Below are positions 46,880 to 59,359 of a stretch of DNA of 64,000 nucleotides, piece after piece. The DNA is taken from NCBI GenBank assembly GCA_021234155.1, contig JAJEKV010000045.1, positions 8,109,105-8,173,104 of the forward strand, written 5' to 3'. The stretch is from Isoetes taiwanensis (taxonomy: Eukaryota > Streptophyta > Lycopodiopsida > Isoetales > Isoetaceae). Numbering within the stretch: the first letter of the stretch is position 1; the number at the start of each line of letters is the position of its first letter. Made by a program: the position numbers and the translations under genes. Below the pieces are notes generated by a model. That model did not search any database, was not told where the DNA came from, and worked only from the letters and a program-made list of their open reading frames with translations.

Positions 46880-49800
46880 TGCTACTCTTGCGAGTTTTAA
46901 GAGTAGTGGGAGTTCAAGATCGAAGAAGGCATAAAGCATCTGGCTTGGCTTTTTCACATATACCAATTTGTATAGCTACATGTATGCTGGCCGAATGACG
47001 TTCTTGGTGCAATATTTATTTAAGGCAACCAAGATAGGCCTTATGATATAGATTGCTTATTTCCATGACTTTTGGTGTTCATCTTCTCTGTTTCAAATGC
47101 TTAATCCAGATTTGTATCTAGATCCTCCACAGCTTGCATGTAATTCCTTGCACCTATTAATTAGAATTGTGTAGTAGAACTTGCTAAAGCTCTATTCTGT
47201 TATGTTTAGCATGACCGTTTTGTTTTTAGGGTAACATTTTAGTGGAATTCTGGATTGATTCTTCTTTCTTTTAGCATGATTGACCTGCGAGCTTTGTGGA
47301 TTTTTCTTTTCGAGTTCTTTTTTCGCTTCCTATTCCTTTTTTGACTGGATTTGTCCCAAACTTTCCACTCTTAAACTCCTTTCATCTGATTTACAAATGC
47401 CTTTCCCATTGGAGAATAAATCGAGGGGATACTCACTGGAATGATTTGGTTGAAATAGACCCAACTCATGATTTAGTTGTTCGAGCCAGGAGGAAAACAA
47501 TGTCTTGAGGCCATAGTGGAGCTACAACTATGGAGACGCTTCTTGCAAACACCATTAGGTCTTACAATTCAGGTCACAGATTGCACATGTTGAACTAACT
47601 TTTTGTCTAAACTAAGTTCTGTTGTATTTTTCTTTTAGCCTTAAATTTTGCCTTGAATTCCTTTGCAAATGTTTAGATTTATTCACTTATCCACTTCCAT
47701 GGCAACAAGAACATGTAAATCACCCTTTGCTTCTATTTCTTAAATATGTTCACTTATTCACTACCATAGCTACAGGAACCGTTAATTCATGCTTTGCTTC
47801 TACATCTTGAATATCTACAGCTTGCAATCTCATAACCCGATTTTGTGTGTTTTCCATGTCTCCATCACTCTCAGAATTGCAAAAGTGTAGCATACGGCCG
47901 CTTTCTACAAAATGCAATGCTAAAGATAAATTTCTACTGTATTATTGTACTGATGTACTATATCATCAATGTGCATTGTGATTTCTGAACTAATTCTTCT
48001 TAGTGTTCGTCGTTACATACAAACTGCAAAGCAAAGAAAACTGAATATAGTCAGAGAACCTCTACTCGCAGGTCTTGCAACACGCAGTTGCATGAGGTAC
48101 ACAGTTCAATCACTTTACATAAGCTTACATAAAAGTCTGTATAATGCATGTTAGATATTGTTTGAATGCACTTATCACTTGATTAGATAAGTTGGCTTTA
48201 GTTACAGATACAGTTGTGTATTAATTTCATAGGTAGAATCAGCCATTGTTCATGCTCCCTATGTCTGTGTTATGGTACATTAGAGTTATATAGTTCAATG
48301 AGGTCAAATAAGCTTGCATAGGCCTTTGTATATAGTAGAGAGACAGTTAATAGATCTCTGATGTTGCATACGATGTCTAAGATATAGGTTGCGTTATAGT
48401 CTTTTGATATATTTCTTTGACACATGTTCATTGCTTGCATCAAGAGCTTCACAAATCTTTCTCTCATCAATTGCATGCTCCAGTTTCAAAGCAAGCTATT
48501 ATTCTCAACAATATGTCCTGCAGTCACATCAAATCACAAGTAAGTTGAAAAATATTAAAAGCAGTGGCCATCTTGTCACAACTCAGGTGAATATCGAGTA
48601 TATTAATTTAGTTCCTTATATTTATGCCTTTAAAAGTTGGCCAGCATGTACTTATTGGCATCAAGCTCCACATCAACGAATCCCATGTACTGTACTCAGT
48701 TTATAGTTTTAATGCCATAAAGTCTCCACACCTGGTTGTTTCGTTGAGCTAAGTATACAAAATTGTTCTTTCTGGCCAACCTGGCATTCTTCCGAACCAT
48801 TCGGCCCATTTTACCACAAATTTTGTATCGTTGATTGCATCTAGGAACCTTCTTCAGGCAACTCAGACTGTAAGTACTTTAGAGCTTGCTCACCATCATA
48901 TAGTATTTAACACAATTGTGTATTTTGCAAGGACATACTTTGAACCTAGCCTTTCTTATAAAAGCATCCACGATATCGCAGAGTTTGCATCTCTCATCTC
49001 AACTAAAGTCCGCTGTGATGACCCCAGTGCCATGCTCAGCAGAGCCCTCCCTCCACTAATCTATAGCCCCTTCTTCAGTGGTTGACATTATGAGTGCTTT
49101 GTGAATGGTCTAACATATTTGCTCATTTTGTATATATCGATCTTTATTAGAATGTTGTATGTTATTTAGCTCCATTTCAGGCATAATTGCAAATGCATTT
49201 CAACACTCTAGCAAAAGTCTTTGAGATGACAAAATTATATCAAATTGTCTGACACTTTGACACTTTCTATTTCTTTAGTGGACAGACATAAAAAGAAGAT
49301 ACATGTTCACACATGCAGTTGCCCGACACCAAACTTACTTGCATGAACAATCACTGCTACAGAGGTGACAGTAGTCTCCATGGCACTCTCCTCACAATTT
49401 TGACAATGAACCAACATTGACATTCTTGCAATCCTCTAATTCATCTCACAATTTAATGTCGATAGCTATTATTCTCACAAATCCGCCCGTCACATGGAGC
49501 TACATGATCAAGTCATGTAGAGAGCAGGTTGAAATTTTAAAAGGACTACCCATCAACTTCTTGCAGTTTAGGTGAATATTGATTGTATTCCATTCTGTTT
49601 GTTATATTTATGCCTTTGAAATTTTTCCAAAGTGTACTCATAGGCGTCAAATTCAACTTTGGCGAATTCCATATACTCAACACATAGTTTTGATGTGATA
49701 TCTATGCTCGAATGTACTGATGAGCTAAGGTAGCTTCTCTTCCTTTTCTCACTGTAACCTAATGGCTATCTCACCAGCGCATACATAGTTGGGGACGTGC

Positions 49801-50260
49801 TATGCAGTTTCCGTGTGAACAATTCCAATACAAGGGTATAAAATAGACTTAGACCTGATCACATCCAGGGATGTTCTTTAGTGAACTGAGATTTTAAGTT
49901 CTTTGTGCGCTCACTCATTTATAGGCATTGGGAAGACAATAATATGGACCCAGCCAGCGATTACCTTCGAAGGCCTGCAGATCCTTCTACAGTACCATAT
50001 CAGATTCATCAAGTAGCTTTCTCTCTCTTTGCTCCTCCTTAAATTTAGTCCTATTCATCATTCAGCTCACAAAATGCGAATATGAAGAGACAAAGAATTT
50101 TTTGAGAAATAAATGATTCAAAATGTGCCGGCTAATGCTGATACAGAGTACATGGTTCATTTAGCTAGCTATGGAGCAAATATTTTGATGGATAATTGAT
50201 TCAGCCATGATGACATTCTAGATAAGTAGTTGCATTATTGGCATTTCAGAATTCTTTAAA
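46880..50260. other. AT-rich region with scattered exon-like fragments
   Basis: One stretch at about 47385-47510 (KCLSHWRINRGDTHWNDLVE and onward) reads well but matches no family I know. Others (48389-48706, 48831-49085) are shorter and unsupported. Two diverged copies of a roughly 200-bp phrase set occur near 48440-48700 and 49440-49700 (ATTATTCTCA, ATATTTATGCCTTT, TTGGC). Confidence 0.35.
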
Positions 50261-50581
50261 AGAGATCTATTATTTATATTGGTCATCTCAATTATAAACA
50301 TAATTGGCATCATCCGAACAAATTACGCAAGTGCCTCTACAATTTGTCTACATAACAAGTATATGTTAGAAAAGAAAAGAGAAAAAAAAAGTACAATGCT
50401 ATGCACCTTCGGTCAACACGTACCCACATGCAATTGGATTCTACCCTTCACTTATGTTGGAACTTAAGCAATGGTAGACTATTTCACAAAATTTGTTGCA
50501 GTATTCATTAGCACAAGTTGAAAGACTTAAAGAGATTATGCAAAAAAACCATGTATTCTATAACACGAGCAAAGTAATAAT

Positions 50582-50658
50582 GTTGTTCACTAAAATAAGA
50601 GTTAGAGATGACCTATTTAACGTTGTTCACTAAACTAAGAATTGAGATGACCTATTTG
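50582..50658. repeat. 40-bp tandem duplication
   Basis: Two copies of a unit beginning GTTGTTCACTAAA and ending GAGATGACCTATTT lie head to tail. Confidence 0.85.
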
Positions 50659-51021
50659 TTGTAATTCCACATCGGTCCATGGGTTGGTAATTTACATGCC
50701 AACTACAATATCTCCCTTCGACCTCAACATAGTGCCCTTTCACATTTGATTGCATCTACAGACATTCACTCTAGACATCATCCATTTTTCGTCTCTGAAC
50801 CATTGATGACACTATTATCCATACAACTTTTAAACTTTCTCTAGCAATTAGCCATCTACAATTATCCATTATTGACGCATCTACAAACGCATAAATTGAA
50901 AAACAACAAAATTGATTGTCATACTAGGGCAACTCAACTCACTGAGTACCAACGGTTTTTGCTATATCTACTGGAACTACATCTACAACCTCATCGTTCC
51001 TTTCAATACGACCATACTTAT

Positions 51022-51049
51022 GCCCGGCAACGCCGGGCAATGTTACTAG
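51022..51049 (+). mobile_element. Helitron 3' terminus
   Basis: GCCCGGC-AAC-GCCGGGC forms a perfect 7-bp hairpin, followed seven bases later by CTAG and then a T. Plant Helitrons end in a short GC hairpin about 10 bases before CTRR and insert between A and T; all of these are met. The 5' end is uncertain. A TC after an A at about 50269 (TCTATTATTTATATTGG) is one candidate, which would give a small non-autonomous element of about 0.8 kb. No Rep/helicase is present. Confidence 0.72.
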
Positions 51050-51059
51050 TTTAATATTA

Positions 51060-51825
51060 TAACCACTTTTAATATTAGGTTAAGCCCTAAATTGGAATTA
51101 GGGTTTAGGGTTAGGTTCCCATCTTAATAATTAATGATTTACATAGCTAATCTTAGTTTATGAATAATTAATGCACCATCAATTATTCATAGTGACGTGT
51201 CATGTATTTATACCCAAAAGGCATATAAATACATGGAATGTCACATGAACCATGTTTTGTCCAATTAGGGAAAACTCTAGTGTTAAGGAGCTGGCAAAAA
51301 CATATGAAAGAAAAAGAGTTAACTAGCGGTAACGCAGGCTTGGGGAAGTGGCTGGGGCTGGTGCTGGGGGAGAGAAAGGAGTATGGGTAAATGTGAAGCT
51401 ATACGAAGATATGTTTCGAATATAGATATTGTGAAATGTGTAGTGTGAGAAAAAGTGAATAGGAGCAATATTTTCTGAGGCGAGCTTGGGTTAACCCATA
51501 GGAGGAAAATTCAAAATTGACACAAAGACCATATTAATAAGAATTCAAAGCCCAAGTGCCATCTATTAATGCATATTGCATTTACAAATGATGCATCTAC
51601 ACAAGGAACTAAGAGAACCAACTTTCTTGAAAGAAATTGCAAACTGCATTTACAATAGCAATTGCATAGATAAAGGCTCAGGAAAACCTCCTTCTTGCAA
51701 ATCCAAGATGAATGGAAATAAGCTAACAAAGAGCCTAGCTGTGGAAGGGTGGGACAAGATATCAACAAAGGAGGGGCCCAAGAGCGTTGATGAAGACAAA
51801 TTTGGGGAGGATGATAGAACCAATC
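51060..51825. other. Intergenic DNA, nothing recognised
   Basis: Overlapping frames on both strands at 51511-51950 are driven partly by the tRNA-like segment that follows. No family match. Confidence 0.4.
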
Positions 51826-51900
51826 CCTCAAACAGATCGGTGCTAGCGGGCAATGCACAATTGCCCCACCTGGGTTCAATTCCCAGGGGTGCCCCCAAGA
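51826..51900 (+). mobile_element. tRNA-derived SINE head
   Basis: GGTGCTAGCGGGCAATGC resembles an A box with one base missing, and GGTTCAATTCC at about 51871-51881 is a good B box inside the stem-forming CCTGGGTTCAATTCCCAGG. The spacing fits an RNA polymerase III internal promoter. The acceptor stem is incomplete. Confidence 0.6.
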
Positions 51901-52383
51901 CTACTATTACCAATATCTCTATGCACATGCTAACTCCCATTTTTCTTGCTTGACATTGCAGCAGCTTGCAGCAGCAGTAAGTTTAATCTGAAGCTTAACA
52001 GCTTTTTTCTGGTTAAAAACATTCTGCACCAAATATAAAGCAATGTAAGAGAAAAATGATCTAAATAAGAACGTCTGTGGCACTTGCGTCTGATGCTTCC
52101 TCAGCAAAGCTATCAAAACCTGTAATTATATTTCCATCCTGCTATAAGACAATGTACCGCGTCATGCGCAGCAATTTGGTTTCGCTAATATGGTAAAGGA
52201 GAAATGAGAAGTCTTCCTACACATATAACCAACATACTTAGAGCCAAAACTATTAAAGACAACAACAGATCTACATATTAGGTACCACTTCTGGATTTTT
52301 TTAAATCAGACGCTTGAGTAACTTTAACGTTATCAAAATACAGTATTAGTAGGGCACTAGTACACCTTAACTTTAATATGTGT

Positions 52384-52570
52384 AATTCTCAAAACCAATG
52401 CCAATAGTTGGTTAGGCTCACTTGGTAGTTACGATGCCTCTCCTTCATATACCTTTTTTCCCCTTTCATCTTCATCAGCTCATCTGCGTTCTCCTCTTGT
52501 GCACTTTCCCTTTGGCCTATTTGCCCACCCACCCACCCCACATCTTACCCTTTTGTCCTTTTCATTTTTA
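52384..52570 (+). repeat. Dispersed repeat, copy 1 (~187 bp)
   Basis: Runs from AATTCTCAAA through TTGGTAGTTACGATGCCTC to ACCCTTTTGTCCTTTTCATT. It matches 56541-56727 closely; sequence diverges abruptly after the shared TTTTTA. Confidence 0.85.
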
Positions 52571-52599
52571 TATAAATATGTAGCATAATAACAGGGGTT

Positions 52600-54630
52600 T
52601 TTTTTTGTGTTTTTGTACGCTTTTCACAAAGGTTTTCCTAAGATTTCATGGCGTATTCGAATAGATGTACTAATGCGTACATCTAGAGTGCACTATTTCT
52701 TAGTCGTTGATTTAGCATTTTTTTTTCAATAGTCCAACATCCAAGGGCTGAACATGCAAGCATAAAAAAAAAACCATTTTAGGGTTTTATTCCGTCTTCG
52801 ATTCTATTTTCTTTTTGCACTCCTTAATCGGACGAGAGGTTGGGTCTGGTGGGACTGTTAAGGTGAAAGCCTGGTTGCCAGCAATGGCTTTGCAAATTTT
52901 TGCAATGGTGCAAAGATAGGGTTTGATGCCGGGCTCGACCAGGTCCTAGATCATTTGCTCGGGGCTATGAGCATGATGCGTGGAATGCGGGGACCGCACC
53001 ACCACGGTCGGTACCTTGGCTCCGTTGCCCGATGGAAGATTGAAAGCTCAAGTCTACCGCTTTCGAATGGGCTCCCGGAATTGGCGCTTGCGATCAAAAA
53101 GTGTGGGCCTCTGCATGTTTGGTTGTTTACGAGCAAGAGCGATCATGAACATGCTTTGATTATATTTCAAATCTACCTTATCCATTGTCCCATGGCGGGA
53201 TAGGCAATGCAAGAACCCTAACGTGGGTTTTCTTCCTTCTTTTCGCCTTTTCGCCATATCCATTTGACCTTCCGGGTTCTCTTTTTTACACCATTTCATC
53301 CCCTTTTTCGCCCGGTTTTTGTTAGTCCCTCCATCGCCCGGACCTGGCTCGGTTTTTGCATTTGGTCTGGATTACGTTGGTTTTTTTTTGCCTCCATATC
53401 TCGCCCGTTTTGATGTTCCCACAATTCAAGCGAGAAAGGGACGGATTTGGGCCTATTCTTCGCTCCAGGAGCGAGGGGATTGGCGGCTTCACGGATCGAT
53501 GCATTTTATAATCCGGCTAATGGTTTGATGCGGTTTTGGAGTACCAACAAGGTTCAACATCTCTTTTTTGCCATATTTTATGGCCCTCAATGTTATGTCT
53601 GATCTCGGATTAATCGACTCCATAGCCATTTGTCCATTTGTTTGTATCTCGTTAAAAGCTCGTTGGCGTTCAACTCGGACACCGCCAAGCTTGGAAATTT
53701 CAATTCAGTTGAATCTAGCTTGCACCTTCCGATGCTTCTTGAAGGCTCGATGAAGAATCTTTGTCTTCTATGCGTATTTTCGAGGTCACTATTGTTCTCA
53801 AATCTTGCTTTCGATCTTATGCAACATCGGCTTTTCAAAAGGGTAAAATGAATTGTAATTATGGCATCGGTGGCAAGGGTATGTAAATAATCGTCAATAA
53901 TTTGTTTTAGTATTACTTGGACAGTTTGAATTTAGCAATATTTGGACTTAGCCCCTATATAATTGTGCGTGTTTTGGATAACATGCAAGGATGTCATTTG
54001 CAAGGCAAAAAACAAAGGTAACGCTCTCACATGGAATCTATTAGGTGTTCATCCTACACAAGTCGTATGCCTACCAACATTAACCAAGACGACAAAAAGG
54101 TTGGAAGATGTTACATGCATCATATAAAGACTTGAATTGCTTTGCACTTTAACTTGCTTACAAGAAAATGCACGTTGTTTTAAAGTCAGTACTTTATCTA
54201 TCTTTGTGTTCTTTCTTAGTTGGAAAACATTAGTTTTCTTATAATGCATTAAGTGCTTCTAAATTTAGTTAATCATATATACATTCCATGCAGATAATTT
54301 TGACATGGGTTTGCGGAATAATGTTTATTTTGTTTCATCATCATATGCAAGAAACACAGAAGATATCAAAATGGTATATTTACAATGAACTTTGCTTCTT
54401 GTCTATGAGTTGTATTATGTGGGCTATTGGTGAAAGATCTTCACATGATTTCTGTAGGCACAATGCTCTTGGGGTCGTTTTAGATCTACCCGAATATGAT
54501 AAGTCATTCTTTGCTCTTAATGCATGCAATGGGAAAACACTGTGCATTGCTCTTGGGGCTGTTTAGATCCACCCTATGATAAGCCATTTCCTCCCATTCG
54601 TTGAACGCTTTGTATGGAACTAGATGTTTT
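52600..54630. other. GC-richer stretch without a recognised gene
   Basis: At 52.85-53.85 kb base composition rises and frames are open on both strands (plus 52955-53203, plus 53630-53851, minus 53593-53838), but none has a domain I can name. It may be a decayed gene. 53.9-54.6 kb is AT-rich and featureless. Confidence 0.35.
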
Positions 54631-55760
54631 CCCTAAGGGCCTGAATTTTTTTTTTTAATATAGCAACCAACAACTACCATTCATATTAACTTAAACCATT
54701 GCACAAGTATTTCTAATGTTATTACATGCATAAGTGTTTGTAAAAATAGTACGCGAAGTTATGCCATCCTTAGTGCCCAAACGCCTTTATTACGGCCCGA
54801 AGGGCCCAATTTTTTTTTATTAATATAAACATATAGCACATTAACAACCAACACATCACTACAATCAACATTATTTAACATAAACCATTGCATCCAACAC
54901 ATTTAAATTAACACCCCCCTAAAACCCCCTTTGGTTTGGGTGCATATTCACACGGGGGGTTACTCCGGGCATCGAGAGCTGTCAGATAGGCATATTTGCC
55001 CTTTATTCCTCGATCTGGACCGTACATAGCGATCCTCGTTTGTGGGGTATGCTTGTACAAATTTTTGTATACTGTATATTGAGATTTGCAAAATACTATA
55101 AGGTTTGAGGGAATGTACTTGGAGGTGCCCTTGTTAGATTTATGCTTTTATAATCCTCCAAGCCTTTGCGTTGGTCTCTTGCTTCTCACCCACCCACCCT
55201 CACCGCTTAGTGCTGATTTGTTGGATTTCGTGGGTTGCGTTCGTGTCTGGGGCTTTTCACCATTGGTTCATATGTGGAGACCCATTATATGCTTGAAGAG
55301 CCTGGGATTTGGGTCCGTGTCCTTTTGTGATATGGTAGACCCTACAGAAGACACAAGGGTGGTCTTTCAAAGATAAAAATACTAGCTACTAGTGTAGTCT
55401 CACTAATCTTAATGAATTCAACAAGTATTATTTGCTAGATCATTGCCCTCTTGCATATAAAGGGTTTGTATTCTTTCTTCGCTTTCTTCTTCCTCATCAT
55501 CACATCCTTTTGTGTTCTCCTTCCTTCTTCCTTTTTTTAGCCGGATCTTCCCACCAACAACCCCATACTAGTAGCTTTTTGCTCAAGGTTGATCTTTGCC
55601 CACAACCTAGCTAATGGGACCCTTTACTTTACCTCTTGCTTGTTGCTAGACTCCGATTCCAAGCGTGTTAGACAGAACCTTGTGCTGGTGTTGTGATAAT
55701 GTTTAGAGCCTTGTGCCTTGTACCTTGTGATTATGATAAGTTTGTTGGTGGAGCTTTGAG
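54630..55760. other. Intergenic DNA with a diverged duplication
   Basis: Two stretches near 54645-54705 and 54805-54895 share GGGCC, a T-run, AACCAACA and TTAA-CATAAACCATTGCA, suggesting diverged ends of one repeat family. No gene recognised. Confidence 0.4.
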
Positions 55761-55900
55761 GCTTGAGCAGCATTAGCATTGTGGCTCATGTGTGGCTCTT
55801 GTGGCATTATGACTTTAGGAAAGCATTGTGGCTCATATTGTGTTGTAGTGGAGCATTGTGGCTCGAGCAGCATTAGCATTGTGGCTAATGTGTGGCTATT
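55761..55900. repeat. Imperfect 100-bp tandem repeat
   Basis: The phrase GAGCAGCATTAGCATTGTGG followed by CTNATGTGTGGCT occurs at about 55765 and 55865, with further GCATTGTGGCTC words between them. Confidence 0.75.
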
Positions 55901-56540
55901 GTAGTGTGTTCCAGTGGAGACTGTGAGATCTTGACATGTGTGCCAGTGCATGGTTGTGATATTGGAGGCCCTCGTGCCTAGTACAGTTGGTTGTGAGATT
56001 AGTGCCCTTGAGTTAGTGGATGGTTGGAGATATTGTGAGCTCTATGCTTGGCATGTCATTGCATGCTTGTAGCTCTCATACTAATGTGCAGATTGAGAGG
56101 TTGGGAGCTTCTACTATTTCTTCGTGATTTGTGGTTGCAGGCCCATTCATCAAACTTTATTGTAGGAGAATAATCGAGCAGCATTGCAGACGTCTAGGAG
56201 TATTAGAGAATCTGGATTATCAGCTTTATTCAAGCCATCTTATACTCAATCGTGTTTATAGCCTATCATTGATTAGTGCAACTATTATCGTCAGGTTTTT
56301 CCTCAAAAATCCGAAAGGGCGAGGTTTTTTAATCCCGACTATAATGGTCTACACTTTCAATGCATTGTTGTACGTCAGAACACCATACAGTTGTAGACAT
56401 TGTATAGCATTGTTGTACATTGTGTTATTTTAGTTGAGACACCCAGATGGGGCTTTTCTTTTAGTTTTTTGCTCCTCATGAGTTGCTTGCTGGTTTTGAG
56501 AATTGAACTTATCTTCGTATCACGATAAGAAAATAAGTTT

Positions 56541-56727
56541 AATTCTCAAATTATTGCCAATAGTTGGTTACGCTCACTTGGTAGTTACAATGCCTCTCCT
56601 TCATATACCTTTTCTTCCCCTTTCATCTTCATCAGCTCATCTGTGTTCTCCTCTTATACATTTTCCCTTTGGCCTATTTGCCCACCCACCCTCCCCACAT
56701 CTTACCCTTTTGTCCTTTTCATTTTTA
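56541..56727 (+). repeat. Dispersed repeat, copy 2 (~187 bp)
   Basis: Direct copy of 52384-52570 about 4.16 kb away. Both contain AATAGTTGGTTA-GCTCACTTGG, which has a faint A-box look, but no B box follows, so I leave it unclassified. Confidence 0.85.
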
Positions 56728-56864
56728 ATGCTGGGCTTTTCGTGAAGTATAAGTTCCAAAATTAATGAAGATTGTTGATTTAAGTGGAGAGCATCTAAAG
56801 AGCAAAAGATGTATTAAGTACAATGTTTACTGTCTGAGAAATGCATCATTTGTAACACTGGCTC

Positions 56865-56895
56865 AAGCTTTTTCTTCTTCTTCTTCTTATTCTTC
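56865..56895. repeat. CTT microsatellite
   Basis: About eight imperfect CTT units in a row. Confidence 0.7.
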
Positions 56896-57669
56896 ATAGA
56901 GCTAGAAATTTTAGTGACTATGTGTGACAAAGTACATATAAAATGTGTATTTGAGAATTCTAAAACTGGCATATGGTGTTATTAATTTAGGCAATCTATA
57001 AAGTTGTAGGATTGAACATTTATAATAATATTCTCTATGGAAAATAATTTGAGCATTATATTGTGTATATGCTTTGAATTTTGACACTTTTTGAGTTCAA
57101 ATTGTAATATTTATAGTCCAAATCAACCAAGAATTCACTTCTCTAAATGATAGCAATTTTTTTTCCATAGCATGAATGATGTGAACAAAGTTTCTTGTGA
57201 TCCTTGTAGCATTTGGCAAGCAAAAATATTGCTTATTTAAGCAGTTATATGGAGGCCTGTGAGGCCTCAGTATTGATACTTTACTTCGGCAACTCTCCAT
57301 GGAATATAAAAAAAAGATAACATCACATGGTCAATGATGGAAAAAATCAAGCAAGAATTCACACGACATCTCTTATTCGTAATATTAATAATGCAACAAA
57401 TTGGCATCTTTGCCCTTGAACAAGACATCTTAACTTGTATTCGTCATAAATATCTTGGCCTATATCATATAAAATACCACAACAGAACATCGCATGTAGC
57501 AAAGAGGTTTTAAGTCATCTGAACAAAGTTTAGATTGCATGTGCTTATAACTACAAACAGAGAAATACAATGATGGGACCCATTTATTTTTTATGAAGAA
57601 TAGTTCCCATATTTTAACTCGAGAAAATGATCTTCACATTATGGTGGTGGTGAGCCAAATTTTTACTCA

Positions 57670-58165
57670 CCCCATCCTTCATGCTATCTTCTTAAAAGAA
57701 GCGAACTTTTTTCGTAGAGCATAGACATTCTCTTGATAGACCTGAAGTTGAAATCACACTCTTAGAGAAAAAAAAAGAATAGGTGTTTAAAAGTGCTTCA
57801 TACCAGCATTTCAAGCAGCAAGAAAATGCGACTTCGCAAAAAATTAAGATCACTATTATTTGCAACACCTCATCGGCCAGTAGTAAGAGCCCTTCATCCT
57901 CGCAAAATTGCAATCACTTCTGGTTTTCTTCAGAGAGAACCTGCAACCATCAGCACCTAAGTATGTTTTCACAAAACTAACAAGTAATTTCAATGCAAAC
58001 ACATTAGCTGTCATATATCATGCCAATCCAACATATGGATGTTCAAATTCTCGTCAATGCAGCCATTACAGATTGTATACAATCATATTTACAAACAAAA
58101 ATCTTTGTGCTGAAGGAGGTAGGCACCTGATCAGTAGGATTTCCTGATCATTTCTTGAATACATT
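57670..58165 (-). pseudogene. AlaAT: Alanine aminotransferase pseudogene fragment (introns retained)
   Basis: Alanine aminotransferase is a PLP enzyme interconverting alanine/2-oxoglutarate and pyruvate/glutamate. Three consecutive minus-strand exons match its central region. The first ends at 58127 with SGNPTDQ (family PGNPTGQ). The second, exactly 57869-57940, reads VLSEENQK, stop, LQFCEDEGLLLLADE. The third, exactly 57670-57741, reads VYQENVYALRKKFASFKKIA, stop, RMG. Exons two and three are each 24 codons, phase 0, with AG acceptors (GTTGCAG, ACTTCAG) and GT donors. Stops interrupt every exon: TGA in exons two and three stands where an Arg (CGA) codon would fit, and another TGA precedes SGNPTDQ. 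Because introns are kept, this is a decayed gene copy and not a retrocopy. Upstream and downstream exons were not found. Confidence is lower for the first exon. Confidence 0.82.
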
Positions 58166-58169
58166 GGCA

Positions 58170-59150
58170 TGCTTTCCAGCATAAACCATGTTAGAAGTTG
58201 CATTGTAGACTCCAGTCTAGTTCCTGCAGTTCTCCCAGAAAAATGCCTCAGCAACATGAATCTTTGAGTTTCATAAGCCATTAATGTATCATGGTGCGCC
58301 TTTGGATAAGACTGGCCCAATGTCTTCTTTTCCCTGGGTTCTATGTGAGAACAAGAATCAGGGCTGGATGCCCACACCAACGGGAAAATCTAATCTCCAA
58401 TAGAGGGTGAAATCTTTTATCTGGATGGCCGTATCAAATGCTCATGTCCTCATATTTGAAGCTTTAAATTCGAAGAAGAATCGAAAAACAAAGGAATGCA
58501 GACTCTGGCTGAACAACTTCGCACACATGAAGACGCTTCTCTCTCATTTGGCAGAAGTAATTTCAAGCATGATTCGCTAGAAAAGGCACAGAAAAACCAT
58601 AGCAGAAAATAAGGCTTAGGGGATGAAAATGAGGGCTCTGACTTTTACTTCTTGCTCCTTCATTATTTACAGAAAAGGGAGAATAAGATCTCCTTCACTA
58701 AATGCGAACATGCAGGAACTAAATAGACAAAGGCACGAACCTAATGCCATTTAGTAGCTTTGAGATAAGTTCCCATATTAGCTTTTCATCCTCCGCTACC
58801 ATGTCATCTCTTTTGAAATGACTATTGTGCTTTCATAGTACTAAGTTTTATTCTTTTGGAAACCACTAACAGTCACACCCTTGGGATCAGGCCCCTTCCT
58901 TTCCTCTTGTGGGTCCTCCTCCACCGTATCTTCATGCTCCAGATCTTCCTTAATAGTGAAGTTATTTACACTTGCCTAAGACCTTTAGGACAGGATCCTT
59001 CTTCGATTTGCAAGAGTTTGTGGATGAACAGGGCCACGCATTTTTGGTCATTACCTTATAAGCTGTTGCAGAGTGTTTGGATCACTAAAGGAGTATCTTC
59101 CTCTTCTAATGTTATGGTGCAAGAAACAGGGGCACCTGACTCGACTAAGC
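58170..59150. other. Region upstream of the AlaAT fragment, unassigned
   Basis: Other AlaAT exons would be expected here on the minus strand, but none was recognised. A plus-strand frame (58856-59254) has no firm match. Confidence 0.4.
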
Positions 59151-59159
59151 CCAAGTTAA

Positions 59160-59353
59160 GATTAAGAATACTTCCTCTCATTGCGATTATAATGCTTAGC
59201 CCCTCCAACCTCAATCTTCAATTGGTGAGAACGCATCCTGAACTGTCTCATTGAAAACCTCACCTTATTTGGGAGGTTTACATTTAAGTACTCGGGTCTT
59301 ATATTGAAACCGTCGAAGAAAATGATCCAAATAAATTCTCTTTCTGTGGGCAT
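59160..59353 (-). mobile_element. LINE 3' fragment (post-RT Cys/His region)
   Basis: The minus-strand phrase FRMRSHQLKIEVGG, then NRNERKYS, corresponds to YRTSSHKLEIETGRW, then IENRLC, in the LINE at 6.6 kb and to SIRTGAHHLRIETGRW in the LINE at 63 kb. Only this short conserved region is recognisable. Confidence 0.6.
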
Positions 59354-59359
59354 TCAGCC

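Noticed and set aside
48960-49080. A 3' exon of Qri7/GCP1 (SIHDIAEFASL resembling the DIAASFQ region)
   Set aside because: Similarity is limited to three or four residues and the flanking text does not continue the family.
51826-51900. A functional tRNA gene
   Set aside because: A and B boxes are recognisable, but no complete acceptor and anticodon stems can be drawn; SINE or relic is the better call.
58940-59010. A plus-strand AlaAT exon (EVIYT ... LGQDP)
   Set aside because: It resembles the VIYT-LGQ-P region of AlaAT, but only over a few residues and on the strand opposite to the clear AlaAT exons; too weak to call.
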